This document shows positions 51,361-63,503 of a stretch of DNA of 64,000 bases, piece by piece. Below the pieces are notes generated by a model. That model was not told where the DNA came from. It saw nothing but the letters and a program-made list of their open reading frames with translations, and searched no databases. The DNA comes from Phoebastria nigripes. Taxonomy: Eukaryota; Chordata; Aves; Procellariiformes; Diomedeidae. Every line of letters begins with the position of its first letter. Positions within the stretch are counted from its first letter, which is position 1. The DNA lies in the NCBI GenBank assembly GCA_035582835.1, contig JAYKAV010002917.1, forward strand, positions 1 to 64,000. The letters are read 5' to 3'. Position numbers and translations under genes: made by a program.

Positions 51361-51494
51361 CTGTCTTTATCTCAACCCAGAAGTTTTCACACTTTTACCC
51401 TTTCAATTCTCTCCTCCATCCCACTTGGGGGGAGTGAGCAAGTGGCTGTGTGGTGCTTGACTGCCTGCCAGGAGTTGATCCTTAACCATCATGG

Positions 51495-52015
51495 AGGCAT
51501 CCAACTTCCTACGCACAAGTACTCAGTGCCATCTTATAGGCTGTAGATATCTAAGAAGTCCAGAGGGGGATTGACAAATATGACATGTGACCTGTGACAC
51601 ATGATACATGACCTGACTGGCAGCTGGAAGCAGGGAGAACAGCCAGGCCTAGGGTATCTAAAATGTCACTAGGTGTCTATAGTTAAGCAGTTGAATCACT
51701 TCCTATGAATTTTGAATCCTGTCTATTTTAAGTAAACAAATATTTTTAGTAGGATAAAAGCCCAAGAGTGTAATGTGAAGGCAGCTGAAAAAACGGTCCC
51801 ATCGCCTACACCATCCGTATTGCACATGCATAAATACCAACATTAGAAGCAATATAATAAGTAACATTAGTTTTGTTGTATTTTAGTACACCCGCTTGCT
51901 ATTAGCAGACTCTGCTTCTAAAGCAAGTGTAATTCATAAGCAGAAAAATCCTTTAAACAGAAGATTATATAAAGTTTATTTGGCTTTTGCTCCATGTTAT
52001 AACACTGAGATGGTA
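51495..52015. other. Unique non-coding sequence
   Basis: No gene or repeat is recognised, apart from a locally repeated TGACATGTGACCTGTGACAC-type run at 51580-51617 in which TGAC/TGTGAC-like units recur. Confidence 0.5.
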
Positions 52016-52017
52016 AT

Positions 52018-52125
52018 GCTAATAGGGTTAAGGTAGACAATGCCCGGAGTGACCTGGTCTAATTGCAGTGGGACTATATGACATCTAGAGGTCCCTTTCA
52101 ACCTCAACGGTTCTGTGATTCTAAT
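52018..52125 (+). mobile_element. CR1 LINE, short 3' tail
   Basis: AATGCCCGGAGTGACCTGGT, then GTGGGACTATATGACATCTA, then GAGGTCCCTTTCAACCTCAA and CGGTTCTGTGATTCTAATAT form the last 100 or so bases of an avian CR1, ending in the usual TTCTGTGATTCT 3' repeat. It is strongly 5'-truncated, as most CR1 copies are. It lies about 530 bases to the right of the solo LTR. Confidence 0.85.
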
Positions 52126-53408
52126 ATTACAGGTTCATTCAAAACAACACTAAATTCTGTTGTCCTACTGGTTATTAAGCTTATGTTCAACATAAAAGCA
52201 AAATAAGAGTGGTCAACTATTCTGGCCACTGAAACATAAGTACGTGCTCATGTACAGGTATATCCAGGTCCATATTTTACCCATTTTTATTAATCTGTTG
52301 AAAAGTTTTTCTCCCTTGGTGATTTAATTTGACATACTAATTTGATTCAGAACACTATTTTAACCTGCTGCCCTGATCTCTGGCTACACATGAGTCATTT
52401 CTAGGGCTCTGAGCTTTTGACACCACTGCAGCAGAAACAGAATAACATAGAAACCCTTGTCTTGCCAAAAGAAGGGGCAGAAGGAGAAAAGGTTGCAGTG
52501 CCCACCCTGTGTGTTACAAGAGACACCAGAGGTCTGTGGGTGTAAGCATACTCTAGCTCCAGAAGAGACGCAGCTGTCCCCTCTCTGTTGGCCTGCAGAG
52601 CCCCATGCTTCCCTAAACATGGAGAATGCAAACAACAACTGCTGAGCTGGAATTGAATCAACCTGCTTTTGCTTCAGCCCTCACCTATTGTTTAGTGCAA
52701 AGTTGTAAATGAAAAGAGCCCTTTGAGTGAGTTGTGGCATGCATTAGTTTTAATTTGCTTTACCTGTAGGGGCATATATGTTAACATCTAATAGATAGCT
52801 TGATGATTCACCTTTGCTGCTGAGGGCAAAATGATCTTTCACTCAACTGAAGTGCAAACAGTTTGTTCTATAAATCCTTTTCTGCCCTAAAAGATCTGTA
52901 TTCTTACTGAAATTCTGACATTGTAAGAAATGATCATGCTTGAGTTCAAAAAAAGCCTCAGAAATGTAGAATCATCTACCACAGCTGATGCATTAAAGAT
53001 GAGTGAGGGCAAAACAATATCTGTTGTGTTATCTTTTGCAATTCACGTAATGAGAAGAAGTATTCTGCAAGAACTATCAGCAGAAGCAGTTAACAGAATT
53101 TGCAACTTTCTCTTCCTATGAAAGGTCAAACTGGGCCATTCTTGAGTCCTAACCTTCATGGTTAGTCTAGAAGAAAGATGTATCAAGATAGAAGCAGCCT
53201 GATCAACTGAATGCTTCAGAAACAACAGCTGATCTGAACTACTTTTCCAGTAAAGCATTTCTTTAACTTCAATCTATATTGATTCTGACACTCTCAAGAT
53301 TACATAAGATGAGCAGTCAACATTTTCAGTCCCTAAATTACAAGCATACAAGGAGGAAACTGGAGACAGCTGCTGCTTGTTTTTTGGGGCGGGAAGTTGT
53401 GTGTGGTC

Positions 53409-53456
53409 TTTTGTTTGTTTGGGGTTTTGTTGTTGTTGTTCTTGTTGTTGTTCTTC
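53409..53456. repeat. (GTT)n / TTTG simple repeat
   Basis: TTTG units followed by about nine GTT triplets with two CTT interruptions. Seen directly. An overlapping 82-aa frame owes its VVLVVV stretch to this repeat. Confidence 0.85.
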
Positions 53457-56400
53457 AAAACACTTGCTGCTCTTTTAATTTTTCTTCAGCATTATTCAAA
53501 GTGAAAGTTTGGATGTTCAGGCATTAGTATGTTTGTATCCATATTCTAATCCAATTTTTCTTAGCTTTTAAGTATTATCCAAGGTTATGCACATTTGTGC
53601 ATAAGCCTGAAATACTTCGGAAAGTATTGCACCATATCAAAACAGAGAAGCTACTGGGGAGTAATAGCACCCTTGTGTCACTCTAGATGGCTATTTAAAA
53701 GAAATCTAAATACAGTGGAGACTGAGAGAAGTTAAGCCTCTGCAAAATTACAAATTTATGCTGAAATTTATAGTTGAGCATAACAACATGTATCATATTG
53801 ATGCATTCTCTTAACTAATTCATTATTTTTGTGATTAATTCCAAAGTTTAGTTTTTGTTTCATTCTAAATAAGAAGTCTCTCTTATTTTTTTGTTGCTTA
53901 TTAACTTCAATGTAACTTTGAAAAAGTAGAACTGTCTTTATCCTTCAAAAATGCCACAAAAATAAAAGACAATTTTGCAAAATATTTTAGTCTACCCTGT
54001 CTCTGTTTCCAGACAAACCCTGTGTATATCACTTACAAAGTTCATTTAGCTTTCTTGGATTCAAACAATATTCTTCCAACTTAAACTTGAAAAGCAAATT
54101 TCTCTCTTCAAATATGTAATACTCTCATTGTCCAAAGCCGATTTTAGTTATACCAATATAATGTTATTATATTAACAACATGGAAGTGTATAACTGATTA
54201 AATGTGTTTTCATGCAACCGAGCTTGTCTTTTTGTAAATTAATAGAAAGTTTGGTTTAGATAATATAAAATTTGGGATTCCACCAAAGAATTCCACCCAA
54301 ACTCAAATCATATGTACAATAGCAAAGAGTGCAAGAAAAATAAATCACTCTGCATAATGTAAATATCAGAGCTTGTTATGGTAAACAGATATTTAAAAGC
54401 AAAAATAAAGCATATTAGGACCAATAAACTGCAAGTCACATTCCATGTTTTCTTAAGACCAGGCAGCAAATGACAATGGTAAACTGGTTTTGTTTTTATT
54501 TCTAGCCTCAACATAACAAAACAGCCCCAAGTATATTCTGAATTGAGCAGACTTTCAATAACTGTCCATGCGTTTCTATGCCAACAATATTTCTGGCATA
54601 TTTTTTATTATGACTACATCTCTTACAATGGATAGGAGGCAATGTAGACAGAGCATATCATACACGCATTAAATTCACACCAGCTAAAATAACCCTTCAC
54701 CCTCTTGGGTCAGAGATCCTAAGAGGCCACTTTCATTCTCTCTGACTTTTCTATACTGCTTAAGCATCACAAAGAGACAGCAACCAACATTCACATCCAT
54801 TTTCACCAAATGTGCTTACATGAATATGAACAAAGGAGGACGAGGATTTCATATTTCTTGTTCCATTGTGGAGAAAATATAGCTATTTTGATTAATTCTG
54901 TTCTTCTGAACAGTTTATTTATAGTTTATTACTGGCAAAATTCTATAGATAGAACAAAAGTACGCATTTTCATAAGTTCTTTGAAGAAAGTTATATTTAC
55001 CTTAAAATTACCAGGTAGTGAAGATACTTGCATTTCTGAAAATAGAGAGAGGTGTGTGTCCATGTGCCTAAGTGTGTGTGAAGCTGGAGACAGGTATCTT
55101 GCTATCAAGTGATTTAATGTATTTAAGAAGGAAATTTCAGAGCTCTTCTCTACAGCAACGCTGTGAAGTTCTGAAGACTGGCATTTTTAGCACAAACACA
55201 TAAAAAAAGTTTATTCTTCCACTCTTCCTTTTAAACAAATCTTGGAAGTGTTTCCTAAAGTTCTCTTTTATAAGCACTGTCAGACTAACTGAGAATAATG
55301 GTATGAAACTAAGAAAAAGTAAATTTAGACTGAGCATCAGAACAAATGAATGGTGAGGAAATAACTAGAACTCCCAGTTGGAGAGGATAAAGCACTTTCA
55401 TTTGAGTGATTTAGAACTTGGAAATTCACTTCAGAGAAAAATCCAGCACTTGGCAAGAAATGACCCAGATGAGTATTGGTTGCTTAAACTCCTTTCTAAG
55501 CTGATTGTGTGATTCGTATGATAGACTATCATTATATCTATTTACTTCTTATTGCTCCTTTATGATAATGTAGTTGGTATCATATAACTTTACAGATTCA
55601 TCTCTGCAGCGTTTTTACAGAGCTGCTCAGGCAGACAGTTTTCAATAGGGCCATAATCCCAGTTGAAGAGAAACCTGATGTGACCATTCCTCAAAGGGTA
55701 AAAGGAATCTGTGAATTATTTATACAGGTTTCGGTAATCTCTTGATATTTATTGGGATCACATAACTGAGAATAGTAATACTAAACTATATCACTGTAAT
55801 AATTAAGAATATGGTTAAAATTAAAGTTGTATTATGCATTTCTCTACTTTTCATTTTAATATGGTGATATTACATCTGGTTGATTTTTATTAAAATAATC
55901 TGTAATGAAACTTAGCATCCCACATATCTATATGCAGATAAGCGAGTGTTCAGAAATTTTTTTTATTATTCAGACATTCTCAATTCACACCGAGGATCAA
56001 ATACTTTGAAATTGTTCAGAGCTTCTAAGATTCTGCTTTGGCTATATATTTTGGAGGAAAACACAGACACACATGCATGCTTTGTTTGAAGATTTAGTAA
56101 ATAGTCTTTTATCTGTCAAAAGATGGTACACAGATCAAAAGATGAACTGAAAGTTCATGGCGAGCTAAATTCTTTTCCAGAGTAGTTGGGATGTGACTAC
56201 AAAAAGGTGGTGTTCAGCAGACAGGGCTCTGACGGAGTTTTCTGCATCGCAGGTTCATTTGTTATCTCAGGAATTCCATTTCCCCCAGCAGGGTCTCGAC
56301 GCTTACCACAACCATTTCAAATTCCTAAATGAGAGCTCCCTCTTGCCCTCGCTCCTTGTGTACCAGTAGTCAACTCTCTAGCCAACTCAAACTGCCAGGT

Positions 56401-58730
56401 AAATCCATGCAACAGAGAAATGAGCCATGGTATGATACAGCTGCCTTTCCAAATTAAAACCAAACCAAACAAACAAATCAAAAATGAAGACTTTCAAACA
56501 GAAGATGGAAAGCATGTGAGCTGGCTTGTAGATTTGTTGTAATATTCAAGTATTATTTCCTTCTTCCAAGAAGTTATGTCAGATTGATAACCACAGACAT
56601 AATGTCTAATGCTAATTTTTCTCATATTTTTTCAGCATTTTGCCCTTGGATAAGTCAGTCAGTATTCCACAGCTTTCAAAAAAATATTATCCAACAGCAG
56701 AGAAGCAGAATATCTTCAGAACCTGAACAATCAAAGTTTAGGTATCTGATGGTCTTTCCAAATTTATAGGTTTGGCTTGGTGTATCTAGAACTTTGAAGG
56801 AAAGAAAATATGACAGAAACAAAGAAGAAATTTTCAAAAGTCATTCTCTTCACAGGACAAGAACAAGGATGAAAGAAACATCATTGTGACTTTGAAAGCT
56901 TTTGGACCCACTGACAATCAGGAATACCAAATGTTCTCTCAGTTAAAATAGATTTGATAAGTCATTTCTTCAAGCACCAGTAACAGATGCTTAAGTGTAT
57001 GTTGGGAGTGAAATAAATTACATTCTCATTTACATACTTCTGTGGAATTTAAAATTTGGAATCAATAGATTTTTCTCATTATTTCTGGACGTTCTCTGAT
57101 TTGTTTTTCCACACCCTTTCATGCTATGGCTTGATAACAGTACTTAACACTGATGAAGAAATACTTGCTTTAAAGGCTAAGTCTTGTTCATCTTAATTTT
57201 AAAGCCCTTGACTCATCTTTCTCAGAACATCTCCTGAATTAGAGGATTACTAATGCAAAGCCATGGTTTAGCCACAGTTTTTCATCTCTTGCCGATCTCT
57301 TTCATACTACTTTAATTTCACAGACATTATTCTCCAATTATTTTAGCTTTACTGATTAATCCTTATAATATGGATATTGATACATGTACACCAATTTTCC
57401 AGGATCACATTACAGCTGGATTTAGCAAAGTATGACTGTGGCCAAAAATACCTGAAATGTACATAGCTATATTCATCTTTACTTTAAATTCAGCTGATTA
57501 ATAGCAGAGATAAATGCTGTTTGGACTGACAGAGTATTAGTTTTTTCACTAAACTGTTCCTTAACATAGTACTTTCGTAAGATATTAATAGGAGAAATGT
57601 GTACAAATGAAAATGGATTAGTAATGAAATGTGGTAGTAGAACTCAAACTATCTTTTTATTAGTTTTTTTTCAATAATGCAATATTTGAGTAAACAATGT
57701 TAAAAAGCTAAAAGTCTTTCTAATCTCATTCATCTTTTGGCTCTCTTTGGAAATTAAAAGGAACAGTTTGTCCCTTTGAAGTGTTCATCAGATAAATAAG
57801 GCAATACTGAACAGGAAGCAAGGAATTAGAATCAGTGAGGTGTAACCATATCTGTATCCATTTAGTAAGGTAGTTCTTGAGTATTCTTATTTACCAGGGT
57901 GTGTATTAGCTACATTTTCAGTGCTTTAGAGCACCAACTAGCTTCCTATACCCCGATGAAATGTATTTTGTATGGTGGCAACCTAATTCCTTGTTGAGTC
58001 TTTTACATTGAAGGGTGAGAACGTCAAGACAAGAATAGATGACATATTTCAGACTTACCACAATCTCTCAGCTTTTTTATGGGCTTATTCCAGGAGAAAA
58101 ATATCTAACTGCCATGTGGATGCTTTCACAGTGAGATTCACTAAAAAGCCCTCAAACTGATCAGGCAAAGAATAATGACATTTCTCTCAGAACACTTATG
58201 CCTCATTCCAAGGTGGATAAAGCATTCACGGAGACAAGAAGACCAGCAAGAAGCAAAGAAAAACCCAGCAGGGATCACTTCAGGTAGCTTTGCATAAGTT
58301 TTCATATTTGTCCTTCAGACTGCATGGATTGCTCTGTACTTTCCAGAACTTTATTGCTGCTTTCTGAAAGTTGCAAATTATGAGGAGGTCAGATGTCCTT
58401 CTTAGGGCATGAACTTAGATTCTGGGGCTTGTTTGACCTGTTGCTGTTGTTTTTTGGAGATAAGCACAATATGAAGGTCTGATTATACAGCATGCTGCCT
58501 ACCAATAAACTGTCAGAATGTGTCAGCTCCAGAGCCAGTCATTGCTTTCAGATCAAATCTCCTTTTCATCCCAATTTCTTTGAAGTGACCAGCTAAACAA
58601 CATCAAAAGGTTTCCCACCTGTATGACTTTTTCTGTATAAAACCCACACACAAATGTAACTACATCATATAAATAGGAAAAAATTCAGATCTGCTGAGTG
58701 GGACAAGATTGAAGACTTGAAAGAATTCAC

Positions 58731-58766
58731 TCCCTCCTTCCTTCCCTCTGTCTGTCCCTCCCTCTG
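58731..58766. repeat. Pyrimidine-rich CCTT/CCCT tract
   Basis: Nearly pure pyrimidine run of CCTTC, CCTCTGT and CCCT units. Seen directly. Confidence 0.75.
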
Positions 58767-60107
58767 CAACTACTGTGTCTTTGTCCTTTTTGCAGTTCAT
58801 CTTATCTTTCAGTTACTTCTAACATTTGTTGTAGCTCCTTTTTGAAGACTCCTCTCATGTTAGAGGATCCTTCCTTGCTGTCTCTCAGTTTTTGCCTGCA
58901 CTGCAGAAATTCTTTTCCAGCTGAGCGTACTCACTTGTTCTCAGAGACAGAGTCATTTCTACCTGTCTCCAGGAGCCTCTGCATTGCCCACCCACAGCCA
59001 GAACACATAACCTGGCAGCCCTCCTTCCTGCTACCCAGCCGCACCTTCTTAAACAAAGCATACAGGAAACGGCACATATACACTGGACCAAGAACAAACA
59101 GATTTCAAACTTCTGCCATCTTTCACTTAGTTCACATCCTCCTTTTACCGTAATTGCTGGACCTGGGGTTGTGCCAATGGCTAACTGCTGAACAGTCTCC
59201 TAGGTTCTGGGATGGATTTTAAATGACATGAAATAAATAACATGAAATTGGAAGATTCCTTGTTTACTTGTTTCCTATTCACTCTGGGGATTTAAGCAAC
59301 AGATTTAAAAAATCTGGCAGATTATAGTGTGACTGGTTGGATTACTAGAGTAAAATTAATAGTTTAAAAGTTACAGCCACTGCATTCTTTGTCTCATTGT
59401 TTCCAAGTCTACACCAACGAAAGTAGATCAACGTTTAGCCCTTTAAAAAAAGTTTAAAGGATATATTTTTTTCTGTTGAATCTTATAACTTCATTCCAAC
59501 TGAAATGTAAATAAAATTATACTCAGGAATACTTGATTGCTCTCCAGAATTTTTGAAGATAGTCTGTGAGGCTGGTAGTTTTCCTTCAGACTTTGCTTTG
59601 GAGGCTTTTAAGATCATATTTCAGACATTCTGAATATTTAAATAAAAAATGGGCACTTTCCCAAATATAAGACGTACCTGCTTGCTTCTGATTAGGATAG
59701 ATTTTTGGCAACTGCTAACACTTGTTACACTTGTTACCTACAGGTGATATCATATCTTGTATTGTTGAGCCGACATTTTCAGGTCAATTAATATTACCCC
59801 AGAGAAGAAAATGTGATTGACTACAGGAAGCCAAATGTAATACCTGATTAAAACCATTTGGAACACTTTGTGGAAGAAAACTTTGGTGAAATACAGGATT
59901 TTATCAAAGCAGAAAAAATTTGCAAGCATACATCTGTTCCAACCAAGTTTTTAATGAGAAAATTCTAGGTTTGAAACACATCCAGAAAGTGAAGAAGTGA
60001 TGCTTGCTTTCTCAGTATCTCTGCATATAAGCCAAACTCCCACCCACCAACTTATAGAATGTGATTAACACATGTATTTGCTGACTGATTTCCAGTTTTA
60101 CATAGAC

Positions 60108-60121
60108 AAAAAAAAAAAAAA
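60108..60121. repeat. (A)14 homopolymer
   Basis: Fourteen A residues occur in a row. Seen directly; no associated insert was recognised. Confidence 0.8.
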
Positions 60122-60677
60122 CCAAGCAAACAACATTTTTGATTATTATAGTGTGACAGTGGAAAAGAAAAGGAAACTTTGAAAGCTGTTCACAAACTAA
60201 ATCATTAGTTTTTGCAGAACATTTTTGGATGGATGGGCTAATCTTCCTATGCTGCATATCAGTAACTGAAATTACACAGAGGAAAGCAATTACAGTTTTA
60301 GAAATATTTTTATTACATCAATATTTAGATTTCAATGATATCTAAACATGTTCTCATGTTTCCATCAGAAAAAACATTTTGCCCACTTTAGTTTCAATTT
60401 GTGTCCCCAATAAGCCTGGGACCTTCCATAAATATCCAGTTAATAACTGAGATTAAATGGATAATTTTGCATGATCTGAAGTTGAAAGGCAAATGCAATT
60501 CTCATTTTCAGTTTAGTTTAAGTCACATTAGCAGGTACTTTTTAATTATGCTGGAAGAAGGAGCTTATTCCAAAACCAGTGCCCCCATGGAAAGCTATGT
60601 TCTTATAATTTGAGCAGGTGAACAGCGTGGAATAATTTTATTGCTCTAACTTTCTTGGAAACACTGGAGATTCTGGA

Positions 60678-60775
60678 GATTAAGTACGGTTTCTGCTACA
60701 TTCCATTCCTTTCACTGTGGACAAGTAATTCAATTTCTTTTTGCAGTTTGCCCCATCTAAAGCATCTAAAAGTGT
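60678..60775 (+). repeat. MIR-type core SINE fragment
   Basis: GTTTCTGCTACATTCCATTC, then CACTGTGGACAAGTAATTCA, then ATTTCTTTTTGCAGTTTGCC and CCATCTAAAGCATCTAAAA follow in order the MIR segment 'gctctgccact... tgtgaccttggacaagtcacttaatctctctgtgcctcagtttccccatctgtaaaa'. The copy is diverged and the ends are approximate. Confidence 0.55.
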
Positions 60776-61923
60776 ATTAGACTTTCCCATCTTGTCTAGT
60801 TGTCTTGGAAACTGTCACAGAAGGGAACTGGCTCTGATTTTCTACATCTATTTTGCTTTTCAGAATTCTCTAGTTTAGATATCAAGTGAATTACTGAACG
60901 TTACTACAATATTAAAATAAAATGCTTACTGGCAGGCAAAAACTGAGAGTCTTTTGCAAGTTGGTTGTTAATGAAAAGAACCTCCAGTCCAGAGGAGGAA
61001 ATAAAGGATCAAAAGAAAACTTGGATGCATTAAGTTAAAAAGTGAGTACACTATTTTGTCAATGGGTATGAATTTGAATGTCTGATTTTGATATTTTAGG
61101 GCAGATTTAATTAGTAATGTTAATTAGTTAAATTAATTGAGATTCTCATAGATCAAAATAGGGAAGCTTCACAATCAAATTTTCATTAAAGTGTAAGCTT
61201 CTGAAAAGTTCAGTCACAGTCTGGTATTTTTGTTTAGCATATGTGTTTTCTAATTTAAAAAGCACAAATGTTCACTTTCTTAAACAAAGTCTAAAATATG
61301 GTCAAAATCCAGATCAACTACTAAATTGTTTACTTCCACGTTCTATGTTTATGATTGCCAAGTGGGGTAGCACAAATTGTAAAATTATGCACAATTTGGC
61401 ATTTTGCTATCCGTTCTAGTGTCTCCCTCTCTCCACTGTCACCACCAAGTTTGGCAAGCTTACTAGCACAGAAGAATAAATAATTACCCACAATAGGTGT
61501 CTTTCATTTAATTATGCTAGATGCTACAGTTAAAAGTAACTTGTAACTAACATCACCAAAACAAATGTTTTGCCAGAAAATATTGCAGGGAAAAAAATCA
61601 TTGTTTATCCCCTTTTTAAGTGTCAGGCTAGTGAGGACAAAAGAAAATGAGGGCTGGTGATGGAGCTGAATGACACCAGTAAATGTGTTTGCAGTCTCCG
61701 CCCAACCTGGACATTTTGGGAAAAGTAACAGATTTATATTATGGCTGCTTTATGAGGAGACAGGGGTATGAATAGGTCTTGAATACTGTCATTGCTCCTG
61801 TCAGTAGAGGACTTCAAACTCTTATCACAGTGACATGGCAGTTGTTTTAAGTGGTCACAGCTTCTGCCCTTTTTCTAAAGTCCAGAATTAAACTATTTTT
61901 GTTAAATTCCAGCGTGAATTTAG

Positions 61924-61945
61924 GACCCACTGTGCTCAGTGGGTC
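61924..61945. repeat. Perfect hairpin, 9-bp arms, 4-base loop
   Basis: GACCCACTG (61924-61932), loop TGCT, then the exact complement CAGTGGGTC (61937-61945). The stem is G+C rich and the loop is of ideal size, so a stable hairpin is likely if single-stranded or transcribed. No T-tract follows. Confidence 0.9.
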
Positions 61946-62082
61946 ACCTCAGTTAAACACTCCAGCTTTTTGTTCTGTAATGAACTCTGACCAGTAACAA
62001 GCTAGTGGAGTTACCAATGCGTATATATGGAGTTTGAAAGATGACTGCAGTTTTTAATTTATCAGTCAGAAAGCTCAACATG

Positions 62083-62127
62083 TTTTCATGAATATGATCA
62101 TATTTCACACATGTACATTCATGAAAA
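62083..62127. repeat. Inverted repeat enclosing a palindrome
   Basis: TTTTCATGAAT (62083-62093) and its exact reverse complement ATTCATGAAAA (62117-62127) flank a 23-base spacer. A 14-base perfect palindrome AATATGATCATATT (62091-62104) overlaps the left arm. The text resembles paired homeodomain/POU-type sites, but this is a guess. Confidence 0.85.
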
Positions 62128-63503
62128 TGAATGCAATTACTAGCACATGAACACATTCCATGTCTGGCTGACTCTTCCCTTAGATGAAAGATAGTATTAC
62201 CAATTCCAGTATTGCCCATATTCATGGGGAATATTTATGCAAAGATGATCTAAGCACTTCTAGACAAGCACATTTGTATTTCCTCTTCTCAGATGAGGAG
62301 GCATGCTCTCCTGTAATGCACAGATATTCTTTTGGAAAGGGCACATAATCAAACCCCTGCAGAATCCCCTTCCTGATGACTGGGGTATGGGTAACCCAGT
62401 TCATGACACAGAAGAGCAGAGCATGGAAGTAAGAGCTATGAGAGCAAGTCCTTCAGAGGACTGGAGGTGGAACAAAGAACGAACAAGAGATCAAAGCAGC
62501 AGTCTCATATTCCAGGAGAAAACATCTAGATACATAGGAGTATATTTGTTAGTACCAAACTAGTCCAGTAGAATGTAACATCTGAAGTCTGTTACTTAAT
62601 AAAATCCATTAGGATATTCAGGATAAAAGACTTAGTTTTATCTTATGCTAAATGCTTGAATTTTCTTGTAAAGGTAATAGACATGTAACATCAGCAACCA
62701 TTTCCCTTTGTTTTAATCAAGACGATCTAATGTCATACTTATATATATTGTCCTTCTATATATTTACACTGTGCTAACATGAGCAGGCACATACAAGTTG
62801 TTGAAAGAGAGCAGAATTCAAACACACTCCAAGTATGAAGCATAACTGAGATGTGATCTGATAGTATGGGTAATTGGCTTTAAGACAATTGTGAGGTTTT
62901 GTTCACATAAGAGCAGAAAATAAGAAAAGGGGAAAGCTGTGCACCTCTGTTGAAAAATAAGGAGATTTTAAGAGTCCCATCTATTTTTCTATAGTATATT
63001 TACAAATTGACTGTCCATGAAATGAAGACACTCAGTAGCCCTGCTCAGTGCCAAGTATTACATCAACAGGCAGTTACCAGTTTTCCCATCTCACAGTTTT
63101 ATAACACTTTGATTATTAGAGTGATTTATCATTTCCATATGTGTCACTTCTCTTGTAAGGAAAATAATTCATATGTTGGCCAGTTCTGGGGCACAAAGAA
63201 CTGTGAGACAGAATAGGCGATCATATTCTGCCTACTCAAATTTCCACACTGGCTTTTATTCACTAGTTTTTTGTAACCATGTTACTTGTAATAACTAGTA
63301 AAAACATTGATTAGGTATTAACCTGGGCAGTCCACAAACAGACAGTCTTGGCTTGAAAAACTAATATAGAAAAGAAGTCGGAAAAGAAACATGAATATTC
63401 TAGTTGCCTTCTTGAGAGTGATACAATAGGCTAGTTGAAGATCTAACAGTAAAAGGTGGTACTCTTGAACCCCAGTTCAAAACCCTGTATCTATCAGACC
63501 ATA

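Larger units (their letters stand above)
50904..51491 (+). mobile_element. Solo LTR of an avian endogenous retrovirus
   Basis: A 588-base element begins TGTACTGGTTTGGGCTGGGA and ends near CTTAACCATCA, giving the TG...CA termini of an LTR. Inside are, in order, GATAGAGTTAATTTTCTTC, TATTGCTGAGCAGTGCTCAC, a GGGGGTGCACAAGAAGTTGG segment, AGCTGACCCCAGCTGACC, a TATA-like AATAAAAG before CTGGGG (51178-51185), GATGGAGCCCTGCTTTCCTG, an ATTAAA poly-A signal (51355-51360) and a GGGGGGAGTGAGCAAGTGGC segment. I recognise this as an LTR family frequent in neoavian genomes; I believe it is class III/ERVL-like, but the class is from memory and uncertain. No gag, pol or env lies beside it, so it is a solo LTR left by recombination. 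The 5-base flanks (TTAAG left, TGGAG right) do not match. Frames of 164 aa (minus) and 117 aa (plus) overlapping it are composition artefacts. One N is at 51106. Confidence 0.85.
52130..60675. other. Mostly AT-rich non-coding sequence
   Basis: No gene is supported. 52380-52660 and 58840-59160 are less AT-rich, hold overlapping frames of up to 86 and 103 aa on both strands, and match nothing I know; both could be eroded repeats. Simple repeats include (GTT)n at 53409-53456, an AAAC-type run near 56456-56482, a pyrimidine CCTT/CCCT run at 58731-58766 and a 14-base A-run at 60108-60121. Not one N occurs between 51106 and 63536. Confidence 0.55.
60780..63500. other. Unique non-coding sequence with inverted repeats
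   Basis: No gene is supported; frames reach 90 aa without features. Two exact inverted repeats stand out at 61924-61945 and 62083-62127. Otherwise the sequence is AT-rich and unremarkable. Confidence 0.55.
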
